Of a DNA stretch of 64,000 nucleotides, positions 36,943 to 45,940 are shown one piece after another. The notes beneath the pieces are model-generated. The model was given only the letters and a program-made list of their open reading frames with translations. It had not been told where the DNA came from and did not search any database. Every line of letters starts with the position of its first letter. The first letter of the stretch is position 1. The stretch comes from Terrabacter sp. Ter38 (GTDB lineage: Bacteria; Actinomycetota; Actinomycetes; Actinomycetales; Dermatophilaceae): positions 1-64,000 of the forward strand of contig NZ_JALJRZ010000013.1 of the NCBI RefSeq assembly GCF_024519435.1, read 5' to 3'. Position numbers and translations under genes: made by a program.

Positions 36943-37875
36943 ATGCTCAAGTACGTCCTCAAACGGGTCGGCCAGACGATCCTGACGGCCTTCCTGGCCG
37001 TGGCGACCGTGTTCGTCCTGCTCCGGATGGCCCCGGGCGACCCTGCCGCCAACTACGCGCCGCCGAACCCGAGCTCGGAGCAGCTCGAGGCGATCCGGCA
37101 GCAGTTCGGGCTCGACCAGCCGGTCCCCGTGCAGTTCTGGACGTTCCTGCAGCACCTGTTCCAGGGCGACGTCGGCACGTCGTTCTTCTTCAAGCGCCCC
37201 GCGCTCGACGTCGTCCTGGAACGCCTGCCCTACACGATCACCCTCGCCGTCGCGGCGATCATCGTCACCTCGGCCGTCGCGATCCCGCTCGGTGTGTGGA
37301 TGGCCCGTCGCAGCAACACGGCTCCGGAGCTGGGGGCCAACATCGGCACCATCGCCGGTCAGTCGATGCCCGACTTCTGGATCGGCTTCGTCCTGCTCAT
37401 CCTCTTTGCCGTGAACCTCCACTGGTTCGCGCCCTCGGGGTTCGACTCGGCGGCCTCGATCATCCTGCCCACGGTGACCATCGCGATCCTGCAGATCGCG
37501 CTCATCTCTCGGCTCGTGCGGCGCGAGATGGTCGTCAACCTCGCGTCGCCCTACCTGACGGTCGCGCGGTCGCGCGGGGTGTCGGAGCGTGCGCTGACCT
37601 GGCGCTACGCCTTCTCCAACGCCGCGCTGCCCGTCGTGACCGCGCTGGGCACCCGATTCGCGGCCATGCTCAACGGCGTCGTCATCGTCGAGGTCGTCTT
37701 CAACTGGCCCGGCGTCGGTGAGCTCGTCGTCAACGCGCTCAAGCAGCGCGACTTCCCGCTCATCCAGGCGACCGTCCTCGTCACCGTGCTGCTGGCGCTC
37801 GTCGTCCAGCTGATCGTCGACCTGCTCTACCCGCTCATGGACCCGCGGGTCCGACTCGGAGAGGCCAGCTCATGA
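36943..37875 (+). CDS. ABC transporter permease (DppB/OppB type)
   Basis: The 310-residue membrane protein has six helices and the family signature RLVRREMVVNLASPYLTVARSRGVSERALTWRYAFSNAALPVV, which includes the EAA loop. The N-terminal RMAPGDPAANYA is typical of DppB/OppB. It forms the membrane channel with the next gene, which it overlaps by 4 bp (ATGA). The ATG lies 29 bp after the binding-protein stop. Confidence 0.93.
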   Translation: MLKYVLKRVGQTILTAFLAVATVFVLLRMAPGDPAANYAPPNPSSEQLEAIRQQFGLDQPVPVQFWTFLQHLFQGDVGTSFFFKRPALDVVLERLPYTITLAVAAIIVTSAVAIPLGVWMARRSNTAPELGANIGTIAGQSMPDFWIGFVLLILFAVNLHWFAPSGFDSAASIILPTVTIAILQIALISRLVRREMVVNLASPYLTVARSRGVSERALTWRYAFSNAALPVVTALGTRFAAMLNGVVIVEVVFNWPGVGELVVNALKQRDFPLIQATVLVTVLLALVVQLIVDLLYPLMDPRVRLGEASS

Positions 37876-38825
37876 CCACCTCGACGAACCTCCCCGGCCA
37901 CCCGCAGGTGCCGAACCTCGCCGAGGTGCCCGGTTCCATCCTCGGCCGCGAGTCGGCCGTGACGAAGGTGCTGCTGCGCCGCTCGGCCGCCGCGCGACGG
38001 GCCCGCTACAGCACCATCAAGATCTGGGTCGGTGCGATCTGCGCCGGTGTCGTCGTCATCCCGGTCGTGCTGGCGGGAGTCCTCCCGCTGCCCGACCCGA
38101 TCGTCGGCGCCCTGTCCGAGTCGTCGCTGCCGCCGTTCAGCGCGGGCCACCTGCTCGGCACCGACCCCAACGGACGCGACCTGCTCTCGCGCATCCTCCA
38201 CGGCGGCCAGACGTCACTCGTGATCGGCTTCCTCGCGATCTTCGTCTCGGGCCTCTTCGGCATCGTCGCGGGCGCCGCCGCCGGCTACTTCGGAGGCTGG
38301 GTCGACACGATCATCTCCCGCCTGCTCGAGGCGCAGATGGCCCTACCGCTGCTGCTCATGTTGCTGCTCGTCGTGGCCCTCTTCGGCCCGTCGATCCCCG
38401 TCATCACGCTCGTCATCGCCTTCGCCCAGTGGCCCGAGCCGGCGCGCATCACCCGCGCGCTCGTGCTCGTCGAGCGGGAGAAGCCGTACGTCGCGGCGGC
38501 GCGGGTGCTCGGACTGCCGAAGTTCTCGATCCTCAGCCGGCACGTCGTCCCCAACATCCTCCAGCAGGTGCTCGTCGTCGTGCTCCTGCTGCTGGCCCAG
38601 GCCGTGCTGCTCGAGAGCGCCCTGTCGTTCCTCGGAGCCGGCGTCCAGCGCCCCTACCCCACGTGGGGCGGCATCATCTCGGACGGACGCGAGCTCTTCG
38701 TCACCGGCAAGCCCTGGCTCGTCACCGTGCCGGGCCTGGCCATCGCGCTGCTCGTCGTCGGCGTCAACCTCGTCGGAGACGGCCTGCGCGACCGGGTGCG
38801 CCGCGCGAAGGGAGACCAGACATGA
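37872..38825 (+). CDS. ABC transporter permease (DppC/OppC type)
   Basis: The 317-residue protein has an N-terminal OppC segment and six membrane helices. HLLGTDPNGRDLLSRILHGGQTSLVIGFLAI is the usual DppC opening, and REKPYVAAARVLGLPKFSILSRHVVPNILQQVLV is the EAA loop. It pairs with the upstream permease and overlaps the first ATPase gene by 4 bp. Confidence 0.93.
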   Translation: MTTSTNLPGHPQVPNLAEVPGSILGRESAVTKVLLRRSAAARRARYSTIKIWVGAICAGVVVIPVVLAGVLPLPDPIVGALSESSLPPFSAGHLLGTDPNGRDLLSRILHGGQTSLVIGFLAIFVSGLFGIVAGAAAGYFGGWVDTIISRLLEAQMALPLLLMLLLVVALFGPSIPVITLVIAFAQWPEPARITRALVLVEREKPYVAAARVLGLPKFSILSRHVVPNILQQVLVVVLLLLAQAVLLESALSFLGAGVQRPYPTWGGIISDGRELFVTGKPWLVTVPGLAIALLVVGVNLVGDGLRDRVRRAKGDQT

Positions 38826-39661
38826 GAGTCCTCGAGGTCACGGACCTGCAGGTCGAGCTGCTGACCGGCACCAGCGTCGTGCGCGCCGTCGACGGCGTCA
38901 GCTTCCACATCGACGAGGGCGAGACGGTGACGATCATCGGCGAGTCCGGCTCGGGCAAGTCGACGACGGCGATGGCCATCCTGCGCCTGCTGCCAGACGA
39001 CCTCGCGGTCATCTCCGGCGAGGCGCGCATCGCGGGCCAGGACGTCACGGGCACCCGCACCGTCATCGACAAGCTGCGCGGACGCGCGGTCGCCCTCATC
39101 CCGCAGGACCCGATGACGGCCCTCAACCCCATCCGCACCATCGGCCGGCAGATGACCGAGGCCGTGCGCATCAAGCACCCCGACCTCAACAAGGCTGAGG
39201 CGAAGGCGCGCGCCCTCTCCCTCATGGAGCAGGTCCACATCCGCAACCCCGCGAAGCAGTTCGACGCCTACCCGCACCAGCTCTCGGGGGGCATGCTCCA
39301 GCGCGTGCTCATCGCGATGGCGGTCTCGACCGACGCCGACCTCATCATCGCCGACGAGCCGACGAGCGCGCTCGACGTCACGGTGCAGGCCGGCATCCTC
39401 GACCTGCTCCTCGAGCTGCAGGAGCAGACCGGGATCGCGATCCTGCTCATCACGCACGACCTCGGCGTCGCCCGGCTGATGAGCGACCGCGTCCACGTCA
39501 TGAAGTCGGGCGCGTTCGTCGAGGGCGGCCCGGTCACCGACGTCGTCGACCACCCCCAGCACCCCTACACCCAGAAGCTGCTCGGTGCGATCCCCGAACT
39601 GGGCCCTTGGGAGGACCCGGGCGTCACGGCGCCGCTCGTCAAGGAGGCCAGCCATGGCTGA
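38822..39661 (+). CDS. ABC transporter ATP-binding protein (DppD/OppD type)
   Basis: The 279-residue ATPase has Walker A GESGSGKST, signature LSGGMLQR, Walker B LIIADEPTSALD and the H-loop THDLG. The C-terminal HPYTQKLLGAIPELGPWEDP is the oligopeptide-transporter tail, although the usual Cys cluster of OppD (an iron-sulphur site in some) is absent. It energises the importer together with the next ATPase, which it overlaps by 8 bp. Confidence 0.93.
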   Translation: MRVLEVTDLQVELLTGTSVVRAVDGVSFHIDEGETVTIIGESGSGKSTTAMAILRLLPDDLAVISGEARIAGQDVTGTRTVIDKLRGRAVALIPQDPMTALNPIRTIGRQMTEAVRIKHPDLNKAEAKARALSLMEQVHIRNPAKQFDAYPHQLSGGMLQRVLIAMAVSTDADLIIADEPTSALDVTVQAGILDLLLELQEQTGIAILLITHDLGVARLMSDRVHVMKSGAFVEGGPVTDVVDHPQHPYTQKLLGAIPELGPWEDPGVTAPLVKEASHG

Positions 39662-40502
39662 GGACCTGCTCACCGTCAGCAACCTCGTCGTCGAGTACGG
39701 CACCGGCAAGGACGTCTTCCGCGCCGTCGACGACGTGTCGTTCAGCGTGCCGCGGGGCGGCACCCTCGCCATCGTCGGTGAGTCGGGCTGCGGCAAGTCG
39801 ACGATCGCGAAGGCCCTCGTGCGGCTGCTGACGCCGACGTCGGGCGTCATCGACCTCGACGGCACGGATCTCGCCCAGCTGTCCGAGAAGCAGCTGCGCC
39901 CGATGCGTCACCGCGTGCAGATGGTCTTCCAGGACCCGTACGGCTCGCTCGACCCGCACCTGACGGCCCAGGAGATCGTCGCCGAGCCGATCCGGGTGCG
40001 CGGGGAGAAGTCGCGCAAGGCCCAGCGCGACCAGGCGGCCGCGCTCATCGAGCGGGTCGGGCTGCCGCGCACAGCCCTCGAACGCAAGCCCCCCGAGTTC
40101 TCCGGTGGGCAGCGCCAGCGCATCGGCATCGCCCGGGCGCTCGCGTCCGGTCCGGAGCTGCTCGTCTGCGACGAGGCGACGAGTGCGCTCGACGTCTCCG
40201 TCCAGGCGCAGGTCCTCGAGCTGCTCGCCGACATCCAGGCCGAGACGGGCCTGACCTACCTCTTCATCTCGCACAACCTCGGCGTCGTCCGCGCCATCTC
40301 GCAGGACACGGTCGTCATGCGTGCCGGCCGGATCGTCGAGAGCGGGCGCACCGACGACCTCCTCTCGCGACCGCAGGAGGAGTACACCCAGCGCCTGCGC
40401 CGCTCCGCGCTCGAGCCGGGGCTCATGACCGGCATCAAGCCGCGTCACCTCATCCGCCACATCGCCGCCTCCCGCACGGCCGAGACCGAGAAGGCCTCAT
40501 GA
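39654..40502 (+). CDS. ABC transporter ATP-binding protein (DppF/OppF type)
   Basis: The 282-residue ATPase has Walker A GESGCGKST, signature FSGGQRQRIGIARAL, Walker B LLVCDEATSALDVSVQAQVL and SHNLG. It is the second nucleotide-binding subunit of the importer. GAGG precedes the ATG inside the end of the previous gene, and its own end overlaps the aldo/keto reductase gene by 4 bp, tying the transporter to the metabolic genes. Confidence 0.93.
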   Translation: MAEDLLTVSNLVVEYGTGKDVFRAVDDVSFSVPRGGTLAIVGESGCGKSTIAKALVRLLTPTSGVIDLDGTDLAQLSEKQLRPMRHRVQMVFQDPYGSLDPHLTAQEIVAEPIRVRGEKSRKAQRDQAAALIERVGLPRTALERKPPEFSGGQRQRIGIARALASGPELLVCDEATSALDVSVQAQVLELLADIQAETGLTYLFISHNLGVVRAISQDTVVMRAGRIVESGRTDDLLSRPQEEYTQRLRRSALEPGLMTGIKPRHLIRHIAASRTAETEKAS

Positions 40503-41491
40503 CCACTGCCGCCCTCCCGACCACCGACCTGCCGCGTCTCGACCGACCGCTCTCGCGGCTCGTCCTCGGGACCATGACGTTCGGTGACACCGTCGACGTC
40601 GACACCGCTCGCGCCATGGTCGACACCGCGCTCGACGCGGGCATCACCTCGATCGACACGGCGAACGGGTATGCCGCCGGGCGCAGCGAGGAGATGCTCG
40701 CCGAGATCCTTGCCGGACGGCGTGACGCCGCGACGATCGCGACCAAGGCCGGCATCTACCCCGGTGACGCGGGCGACGCCCCGCTCCTGTCGGCCTCCGG
40801 TCTGCGCTCGTCGCTCGAGGCGAGCCTTCGCCGGCTGCAGACCGACCACGTCGACGTCTACTACCTCCACCAGCCAGACCGCTCGGTCCCGATCGACGAG
40901 ACCGTCGCTGCCCTCGGCGAGTTCGTCAAGGAGGGCACGGTGCGCGCCATCGGCGTCTCGAACTTCTCAGCGTGGCAGATCGGCGACGTCTTCGCTGCAT
41001 GTGACGCGCTCGGCACGCCGCGCCCGATCCTCGCCCAGCAGCTCTACAACCTCGTGGCGCGTCGCATCGAGGCGGAGTACTCCGAGTTCGCCACGACGAA
41101 GGGCCTCGCGACGATCGTCTACAACCCGCTCGGCGGCGGACTGCTCACCGGGCGCCACTCCTTCACCGAGTCGCCGGGAGAGGGCCGTTTCGGCTCGTCG
41201 GCACTCGCGTCGATGTACAAGGACCGCTACTGGAACGCCGAGACGTTCGCGGTCATCGAGGCCCTCGGCGCCATCGCGTCGGAGGCCGGCATCACTCTCC
41301 CCGAGCTGTCGCTGCGCTGGCTGCTGAGCAAGCCGGTCGTGTCGTCGGTGCTGCTCGGGGGATCCAAACCACACCAGCTGGAGGCCAACATCACTGCTGC
41401 ACAAGCCGGTCCGCTTCCCGACGACGTCGTCGCCGCGTGTGACGAGGCGGGCCTGGCGATCGCCGGGTCCATGCCGGGGTACAACCGATGA
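40499..41491 (+). CDS. Aldo/keto reductase
   Basis: The 330-residue TIM-barrel oxidoreductase carries ITSIDTANGYAAGRSEEMLAEIL (catalytic Asp and Tyr), IATKAG (Lys) and VYYLHQPDRSVPIDETV (His), the AKR tetrad. NADPH-binding residues lie in the C-terminal ALRWLLSKPVVSSVLLGGSKPHQLEANI-type stretch. It should interconvert a sugar aldehyde/ketone and an alcohol. Its place between the importer and the aldolase (4-bp overlaps on both sides) suggests it acts on the imported sugar or an aldolase product. Confidence 0.9.
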   Translation: MTTAALPTTDLPRLDRPLSRLVLGTMTFGDTVDVDTARAMVDTALDAGITSIDTANGYAAGRSEEMLAEILAGRRDAATIATKAGIYPGDAGDAPLLSASGLRSSLEASLRRLQTDHVDVYYLHQPDRSVPIDETVAALGEFVKEGTVRAIGVSNFSAWQIGDVFAACDALGTPRPILAQQLYNLVARRIEAEYSEFATTKGLATIVYNPLGGGLLTGRHSFTESPGEGRFGSSALASMYKDRYWNAETFAVIEALGAIASEAGITLPELSLRWLLSKPVVSSVLLGGSKPHQLEANITAAQAGPLPDDVVAACDEAGLAIAGSMPGYNR

Positions 41492-42291
41492 CCGGCGGAG
41501 GCACGGCGATGGAGCGCAGCCGTGAGCGGGTGCTCGACTACGCCCGCCGCGTCCGGGCGCGCGAGACGATCCTCGGCTACTGGGTCATCATCGACTCCCC
41601 GGTGTCGACGGAGCGGCTCGCCCGTCTCGGCTACGACTACGTCTGCTTCGACGCCCAGCACGGTCTGCTCGACTACAAGGGCATCCTGTCCGGAATGCAG
41701 GCGATCGACGCCGGGGGCGAGTCCGTCGGCATGGTCCGGGTCGGCGCCAACGACCCCTTCCTCATCGGGCAGGCGCTCGACGCCGGTGCCGCCGGCGTCA
41801 TCGTGCCGCTCGTCAACACCGCTGAGGACGCCGCCCGCGCCGTGTCGTACGCGAAGTACGGTCCCGAGGGCGTCCGCTCGTACGGCCCGATGCGCTCACA
41901 GCTGCGCGTCGGCCCCAACCCGGCTGACTCCAACGCCGCGACCGTCGTCCTCGCCATGATCGAGACGCCACAGGGCCTCGAGAACGTCGAGTCCATCGCC
42001 GCGACCCCCGGCATCGACGGGCTCTACATCGGCCCGTCCGACCTCCGTCTCGCCGTCGGTGGTGCCACCTCGACCGACCCGGCCGTCGATGACGTCTTCG
42101 AGCAGGCGGTCGACCGGATCCTGCGCGCCGCCAAGGCTGCCGGCATCGCCGCAGGCTTTCACACGCCGAGCGGAGAGGTCGCCGCCAACCGCCTCGGCCA
42201 GGGCTTCACCCTCGCCACCGTCTCGTCCGACCTCATCCACCTCGAGCAGGCCGCGACGGCCCACCTCAAGGCGGCGCGGGGCGAGTCGTGA
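41488..42291 (+). CDS. HpcH/HpaI-type class II aldolase
   Basis: The 267-residue protein is a metal-dependent pyruvate aldolase of the HpcH/HpaI family: GYDYVCFDAQHGLLDYKG, then VRVGANDPFLIGQALDAGAAGVIVPLVNTAEDA. Metal ligands Glu and Asp lie in MIETPQGLENV and LYIGPSDL. Family members reversibly split 2-keto-3-deoxy sugar acids to pyruvate plus an aldehyde. In this locus it may cut a longer keto-deoxy acid into pyruvate and a C2-C4 aldehyde; the substrate is unproven. It overlaps the genes on both sides by 4 bp. Confidence 0.9.
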   Translation: MTGGGTAMERSRERVLDYARRVRARETILGYWVIIDSPVSTERLARLGYDYVCFDAQHGLLDYKGILSGMQAIDAGGESVGMVRVGANDPFLIGQALDAGAAGVIVPLVNTAEDAARAVSYAKYGPEGVRSYGPMRSQLRVGPNPADSNAATVVLAMIETPQGLENVESIAATPGIDGLYIGPSDLRLAVGGATSTDPAVDDVFEQAVDRILRAAKAAGIAAGFHTPSGEVAANRLGQGFTLATVSSDLIHLEQAATAHLKAARGES

Positions 42292-43529
42292 GCGTCGCCG
42301 GGGCCTCCGCCCAGGTGCTCCCGACCGACGGCGTGCTGCGCCCGCGCGACGGAGGTGGGCACACGGCATACCTCCCCACCCCGACGGTGCAGTGCCACGC
42401 CGCCAACCTCGCGTGGCTGCCGAACGGCGACCTCGCGTGCGTCTGGTTCGGCGGCACCCAGGAGGGGGTCAGTGACATCACCGCCTACCTCAGTCGTATG
42501 CCGGCCGGTGCGGACACGTGGCTCGCCCCCGTGCCGCTCAGCGACGACCCGACGCGGTCGGAGCAGAACCCGGTCCTCTTCACGGCCCCGGACGGCGACG
42601 TCTGGCTGCTCTACACGGCTCAGCTCGCCGGCAACCAGGACACGTCCGAGGTGCGGCGACGGGTCTCGCACGACGGTGGTGACACGTGGGAGCCGCCGAC
42701 GGTGCTGCTCCCCGCGACGGGGGCCGGTGGCGTCTTCGTGCGCCAGCCGCCCGTGGTGACCGCTGGCGGCCGCATCCTGCTGCCCGTCTTCAACTGCGTC
42801 ACCGTGCCCGGCGAGAAGTGGGTCGGCAACGAGGACACGTCGAGCGTGTGGTGGAGCGACGACGGCGGCGACTCGTGGACCGAGGCGCCGGTGCCGGGGT
42901 CGCTCGGCTGCGTGCACATGAACGTCGTTGCACGACAGGACGGTTCGCTCTGGGCCTGCTTCCGGAGCCGCTGGGCCGACCACATCTGGGAGACGACGTC
43001 GACCGACGACGGCCTGAGGTGGGCCGAGCCGACCCCGGCCGCGCTGCCCAACAACAACTCCTCGATCCAGGCCGTCGCCACGGGGGACGGCCAGGTCGCG
43101 CTGGTCTTCAACCGGAGCTCGGCGCTCGACGCCACCGAACGCCGTGTGTCCCTCTACGACGAGATCGACGACGAGGGCGTCGTCGACGGTCTCGACGGTC
43201 CGGTCGTCGCGGAGCCGTCGCCCGAGGCGGCCGAGGCAGCGGGTCGACGGACGGCGTTCTGGGGTGCACCGCGGGCGCCCATGACGCTCGGCCTCAGCCC
43301 TGACGACGGCCACAGCTGGCCCGTGCAGGTGGACCTCGAGACCGGCGACGGCTACTGCATGTCCAACAACTCACGCGACGGTCTCAACCGCGAGCTGTCC
43401 TACCCCTCGGTGCTGCCCGGCCCGGACGGCGACCTGCACGTCGCGTACACCTACCACCGGCGGGCCATCAAGCACGTGCACCTGCCCGCCGACGTCGTCG
43501 ACCGCCTCCGCCGGAGCCCATCCCGGTGA
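42288..43529 (+). CDS. Sialidase-like (Asp-box/BNR) beta-propeller protein
   Basis: The 413-residue protein has four Asp-box motifs (SxDxGxxW): SHDGGDTW, SDDGGDSW, STDDGLRW and SPDDGHSW, the mark of six-bladed sialidase-type propellers. No signal peptide is visible, so it would act in the cytoplasm on an imported glycoside. The arginine triad of true sialidases is not obvious, so sialic acid is not a safe guess. Proteins of this PF13088-like class appear in acid-sugar catabolic loci with undefined activity. GTG start, overlapping the aldolase gene by 4 bp and the SDR by 4 bp. Confidence 0.8.
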   Translation: MSVAGASAQVLPTDGVLRPRDGGGHTAYLPTPTVQCHAANLAWLPNGDLACVWFGGTQEGVSDITAYLSRMPAGADTWLAPVPLSDDPTRSEQNPVLFTAPDGDVWLLYTAQLAGNQDTSEVRRRVSHDGGDTWEPPTVLLPATGAGGVFVRQPPVVTAGGRILLPVFNCVTVPGEKWVGNEDTSSVWWSDDGGDSWTEAPVPGSLGCVHMNVVARQDGSLWACFRSRWADHIWETTSTDDGLRWAEPTPAALPNNNSSIQAVATGDGQVALVFNRSSALDATERRVSLYDEIDDEGVVDGLDGPVVAEPSPEAAEAAGRRTAFWGAPRAPMTLGLSPDDGHSWPVQVDLETGDGYCMSNNSRDGLNRELSYPSVLPGPDGDLHVAYTYHRRAIKHVHLPADVVDRLRRSPSR

Positions 43530-44269
43530 CGGCACCGACGCGGCCCGAGCCGGCCCCCGCCCCACCTGACGAGCGTGCGACACGCACCGCGGTCGTCACG
43601 GGGACCAGCTCGGGCATCGGTCTCGCCATCGCCCACGACCTCGTCGGTGCCGGGTGGCACGTCCTCGGGCTCAGCCGCTCACGCGGTGCGCTGTCGGACG
43701 CCGCCACGTGGGTGCCGTGCGACCTGGCCGACGTGATCTCGGCCGACGGGGCCGTGCGCGCGGTGCGTGAGACCGCGACCGGCGGCGTGGACGCCATCGT
43801 CCACGCCGCCGGTCTGCAGTACTCCGCCGGCGTCGGCGACCTCCGGCCCGAGCAGGGCGAGCGGATGTGGGCCGTGCACGTGCGCGGCGCCGAGCTCGTC
43901 GTCGGCGGGCTCGTTGGCGTCCTCGCCGACGGCGGCCGCGTCGTCCTCGTCGGCAGCCGCACCATGACGGGGGTGCCCGGCAAGAGCCAGTACGCCGCCA
44001 CGAAGGCCGCGCTCGCCGCGATGGCCCGCGCGTGGGCGTCGGAGCTCGCGCCGCGACGGATCACCGTCAACGTCCTCGCGCCGGGACCGACGCGCACGGC
44101 GATGCTCGACGATCCCAACCGCGCGTCGGTGCCACCCGTCGTGCCGCCCCTCGGCAGGCTCGTCGAGCCGTCGGAGGTCGCCGCCCTGACCCGCTTCCTG
44201 GTCGAGCCGACCGGCGCGATGGTGACCGGTCAGACCATCGTCGTGTGCGGCGGCGCGTCCCTGCCCTGA
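43526..44269 (+). CDS. Short-chain dehydrogenase/reductase
   Basis: The 247-residue SDR has the cofactor motif TGTSSGIG, catalytic Ser in VGSRTM, the YAATK active site and the C-terminal TGQTIVVCGG. It is a classical SDR, likely NAD(P)-dependent oxidation of a hydroxyl on the sugar acid or its aldolase product. It is the last gene of the rightward catabolic operon. GTG start with a 4-bp overlap. A 16-bp palindrome follows the stop codon directly. Confidence 0.9.
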   Translation: MTAPTRPEPAPAPPDERATRTAVVTGTSSGIGLAIAHDLVGAGWHVLGLSRSRGALSDAATWVPCDLADVISADGAVRAVRETATGGVDAIVHAAGLQYSAGVGDLRPEQGERMWAVHVRGAELVVGGLVGVLADGGRVVLVGSRTMTGVPGKSQYAATKAALAAMARAWASELAPRRITVNVLAPGPTRTAMLDDPNRASVPPVVPPLGRLVEPSEVAALTRFLVEPTGAMVTGQTIVVCGGASLP

Positions 44270-44338
44270 GTCGCGTCGACGCGACGGTCGGAGGTGCGCG
44301 GTCTCAGCTCGGGTGCGCGTTCCCCGCAGGGGTGCGCG
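44270..44338. repeat. Palindrome followed by three GGTGCGCG direct repeats
   Basis: GTCGCGTCGACGCGAC (44270-44285) is a perfect 16-bp palindrome just after the SDR stop. GGTGCGCG then occurs at 44293, 44312 and 44331, exactly 19 bp apart. The function is unknown; the palindrome may serve as a terminator stem. Confidence 0.7.
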
Positions 44339-44476
44339 ATGCAACCCGCACCACGGACGTGAGGGCGCGCTTCTGGGGAGAGGCCGCACTCGGCGCGCGT
44401 CCGTCGGATGGCGCCGCAGGCGGCGTATGCCGGGTGGCTGTGCCTCGCTGGAGGGTCCGGCAGGACGGCGGTCGGC

Positions 44477-45670
44477 TCAGGCGGTGACGTTCTCGAGGAC
44501 GACGGCGAGGCCCTGACCGACGCCGATGCAGATGCACGCGACGCCCCAACGACCCCCGGAGCGCTGCAGGTCGCGCGCCAGCGTGCCGAGGATGCGGCCG
44601 CCCGAGGCTCCGAGGGGGTGGCCGATGGCGATGGCCCCACCGTGCCGGTTGACGATGTGTGGGTCGATGTCACACGCGTCGATGCAGGCGAGCGACTGCG
44701 CGGCGAAGGCCTCGTTGAGCTCGACGACCGACACGTCGGACCACGTGATGCCGGCTCGGGAGAGGGCTCGGTCGGCGGCCTCGACCGGCGCGAAGCCGAA
44801 GTACTGCGGGTCGAGCGCGGTTGCGCCGCGACCCGCGATGCGCGCGATCGGGGCGAGCCCGAGGCGCTCCTGGGCGCGGGCACTCCCGAGCAGCACCGCG
44901 GAGGCGCCGTCGTTGAGCGGCGAGGCGTTGCCGGCGGTGACGGTGCCGTCGTCCGTGCGGAACGACGTGCGCAGGCCGGCGAGACGCTCGGCCGTCGTGT
45001 CGGCGCGGATCGACTCGTCGCGGGCGAGCTCGACACCGGGGACCGGCACGACGAGGTCGTCGTAGAAGCCCTCGGTCCACGCTGCGTCCGCGAGTCGGTG
45101 CGACCGCGCGGCGAACTCGTCCTGGCGCTCTCGGGTCACCCCGTGCCGCTCGCGCAGCTGCTCGGTGGCCTCACCGAGCGAGACCGTCCACTGCGACGGC
45201 ATCCTCGGGTTGACGAGACGCCAGCCGAGCGTCGTCGACGAGAGCTCGAGATTGCCCACGGGATAGGGCTTCTCGGTCTTCGGCATGACCCAGGGCGCTC
45301 GCGTCATGGACTCGACGCCGCCGACGAGCACGACGTCGGCGTCGCCCGTCTCGATCTGCCGCGACGCGATGATCGCTGCGTCGAGGCTCGAGCCGCAGAG
45401 GCGGTTGACCGTCGTGCCCGGGATGCTCGTCGGCAGGCCGGCGAGCAGGGTCGCCATCCGCGCGACGTTGCGGTTCTCCTCGCCGGCGCCGTTCGCGTTG
45501 CCGAAGACGACCTCCTCGACGAGACCCGCGTCGGCGGCGAGGCCGGGGGACCGGTCGACGACCGCGCGCACGACGAGCGCCCCGAGGTCATCGGGCCGGA
45601 TCGCGGCGAGAGCGCCCCCGAAGCGGCCGAACGGGGTGCGGACGGCGTCGTAGACGAACGCGTCGTTCAC
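44477..45670 (-). CDS. Acetyl-CoA acyltransferase (thiolase)
   Basis: The 397-residue thiolase has the acylated Cys in NRLCGSSLDA, GNASPLNDGASAVLLGS, the active-site His in NRHGGAIAIGHPLGASG, and the second Cys in VACICIGVGQG. The tail wording and overall sequence resemble beta-ketoadipyl-CoA thiolase (PcaF) and related degradative thiolases. Substrate length cannot be fixed, and no beta-oxidation or ring-cleavage genes are adjacent. The GTG start has AGGAGG 8 bp upstream. It is monocistronic. Confidence 0.92.
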   Translation of the reverse strand: MNDAFVYDAVRTPFGRFGGALAAIRPDDLGALVVRAVVDRSPGLAADAGLVEEVVFGNANGAGEENRNVARMATLLAGLPTSIPGTTVNRLCGSSLDAAIIASRQIETGDADVVLVGGVESMTRAPWVMPKTEKPYPVGNLELSSTTLGWRLVNPRMPSQWTVSLGEATEQLRERHGVTRERQDEFAARSHRLADAAWTEGFYDDLVVPVPGVELARDESIRADTTAERLAGLRTSFRTDDGTVTAGNASPLNDGASAVLLGSARAQERLGLAPIARIAGRGATALDPQYFGFAPVEAADRALSRAGITWSDVSVVELNEAFAAQSLACIDACDIDPHIVNRHGGAIAIGHPLGASGGRILGTLARDLQRSGGRWGVACICIGVGQGLAVVLENVTA

Positions 45671-45743
45671 GGTCGTGACCTCCTGTCGGAGCGGACGGCA
45701 CACAGCAGGCGCACGCCTGGCGCATGCCGTGGCGTCACGCTCG

Positions 45744-45816
45744 TGGGCCCCGTCGGGCTCGAACCGACGACCGGCGGATTAAAAGTCCGATGCTCTACCG
45801 ACTGAGCTAGAGGCCC
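45744..45816 (-). tRNA. tRNA-Lys (TTT)
   Basis: A 73-nt cloverleaf starts GGGCCTCTAGCTCAGTCGG, has the anticodon loop CTTTTAA (anticodon TTT) and the T-arm GTCGGTTCGAGCCCGAC, and ends GGGGCCCA. CCA is not encoded. Confidence 0.97.
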
Positions 45817-45940
45817 GTGGTCCGACTCGGCGCGTCCGCACCGTTCCGAACCCGCCGTCAGTATGCCCGACCTCCCGACCCCGGCCGAACCCGCGACCCG
45901 CCGAGGCGCGATCGTCCGGCCCACGTGTCGGGTGCGGGTG

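Noticed and set aside
42288-43529. True sialidase
   Set aside because: Asp boxes are present but the arginine triad is not evident and no sialic-acid genes are nearby.
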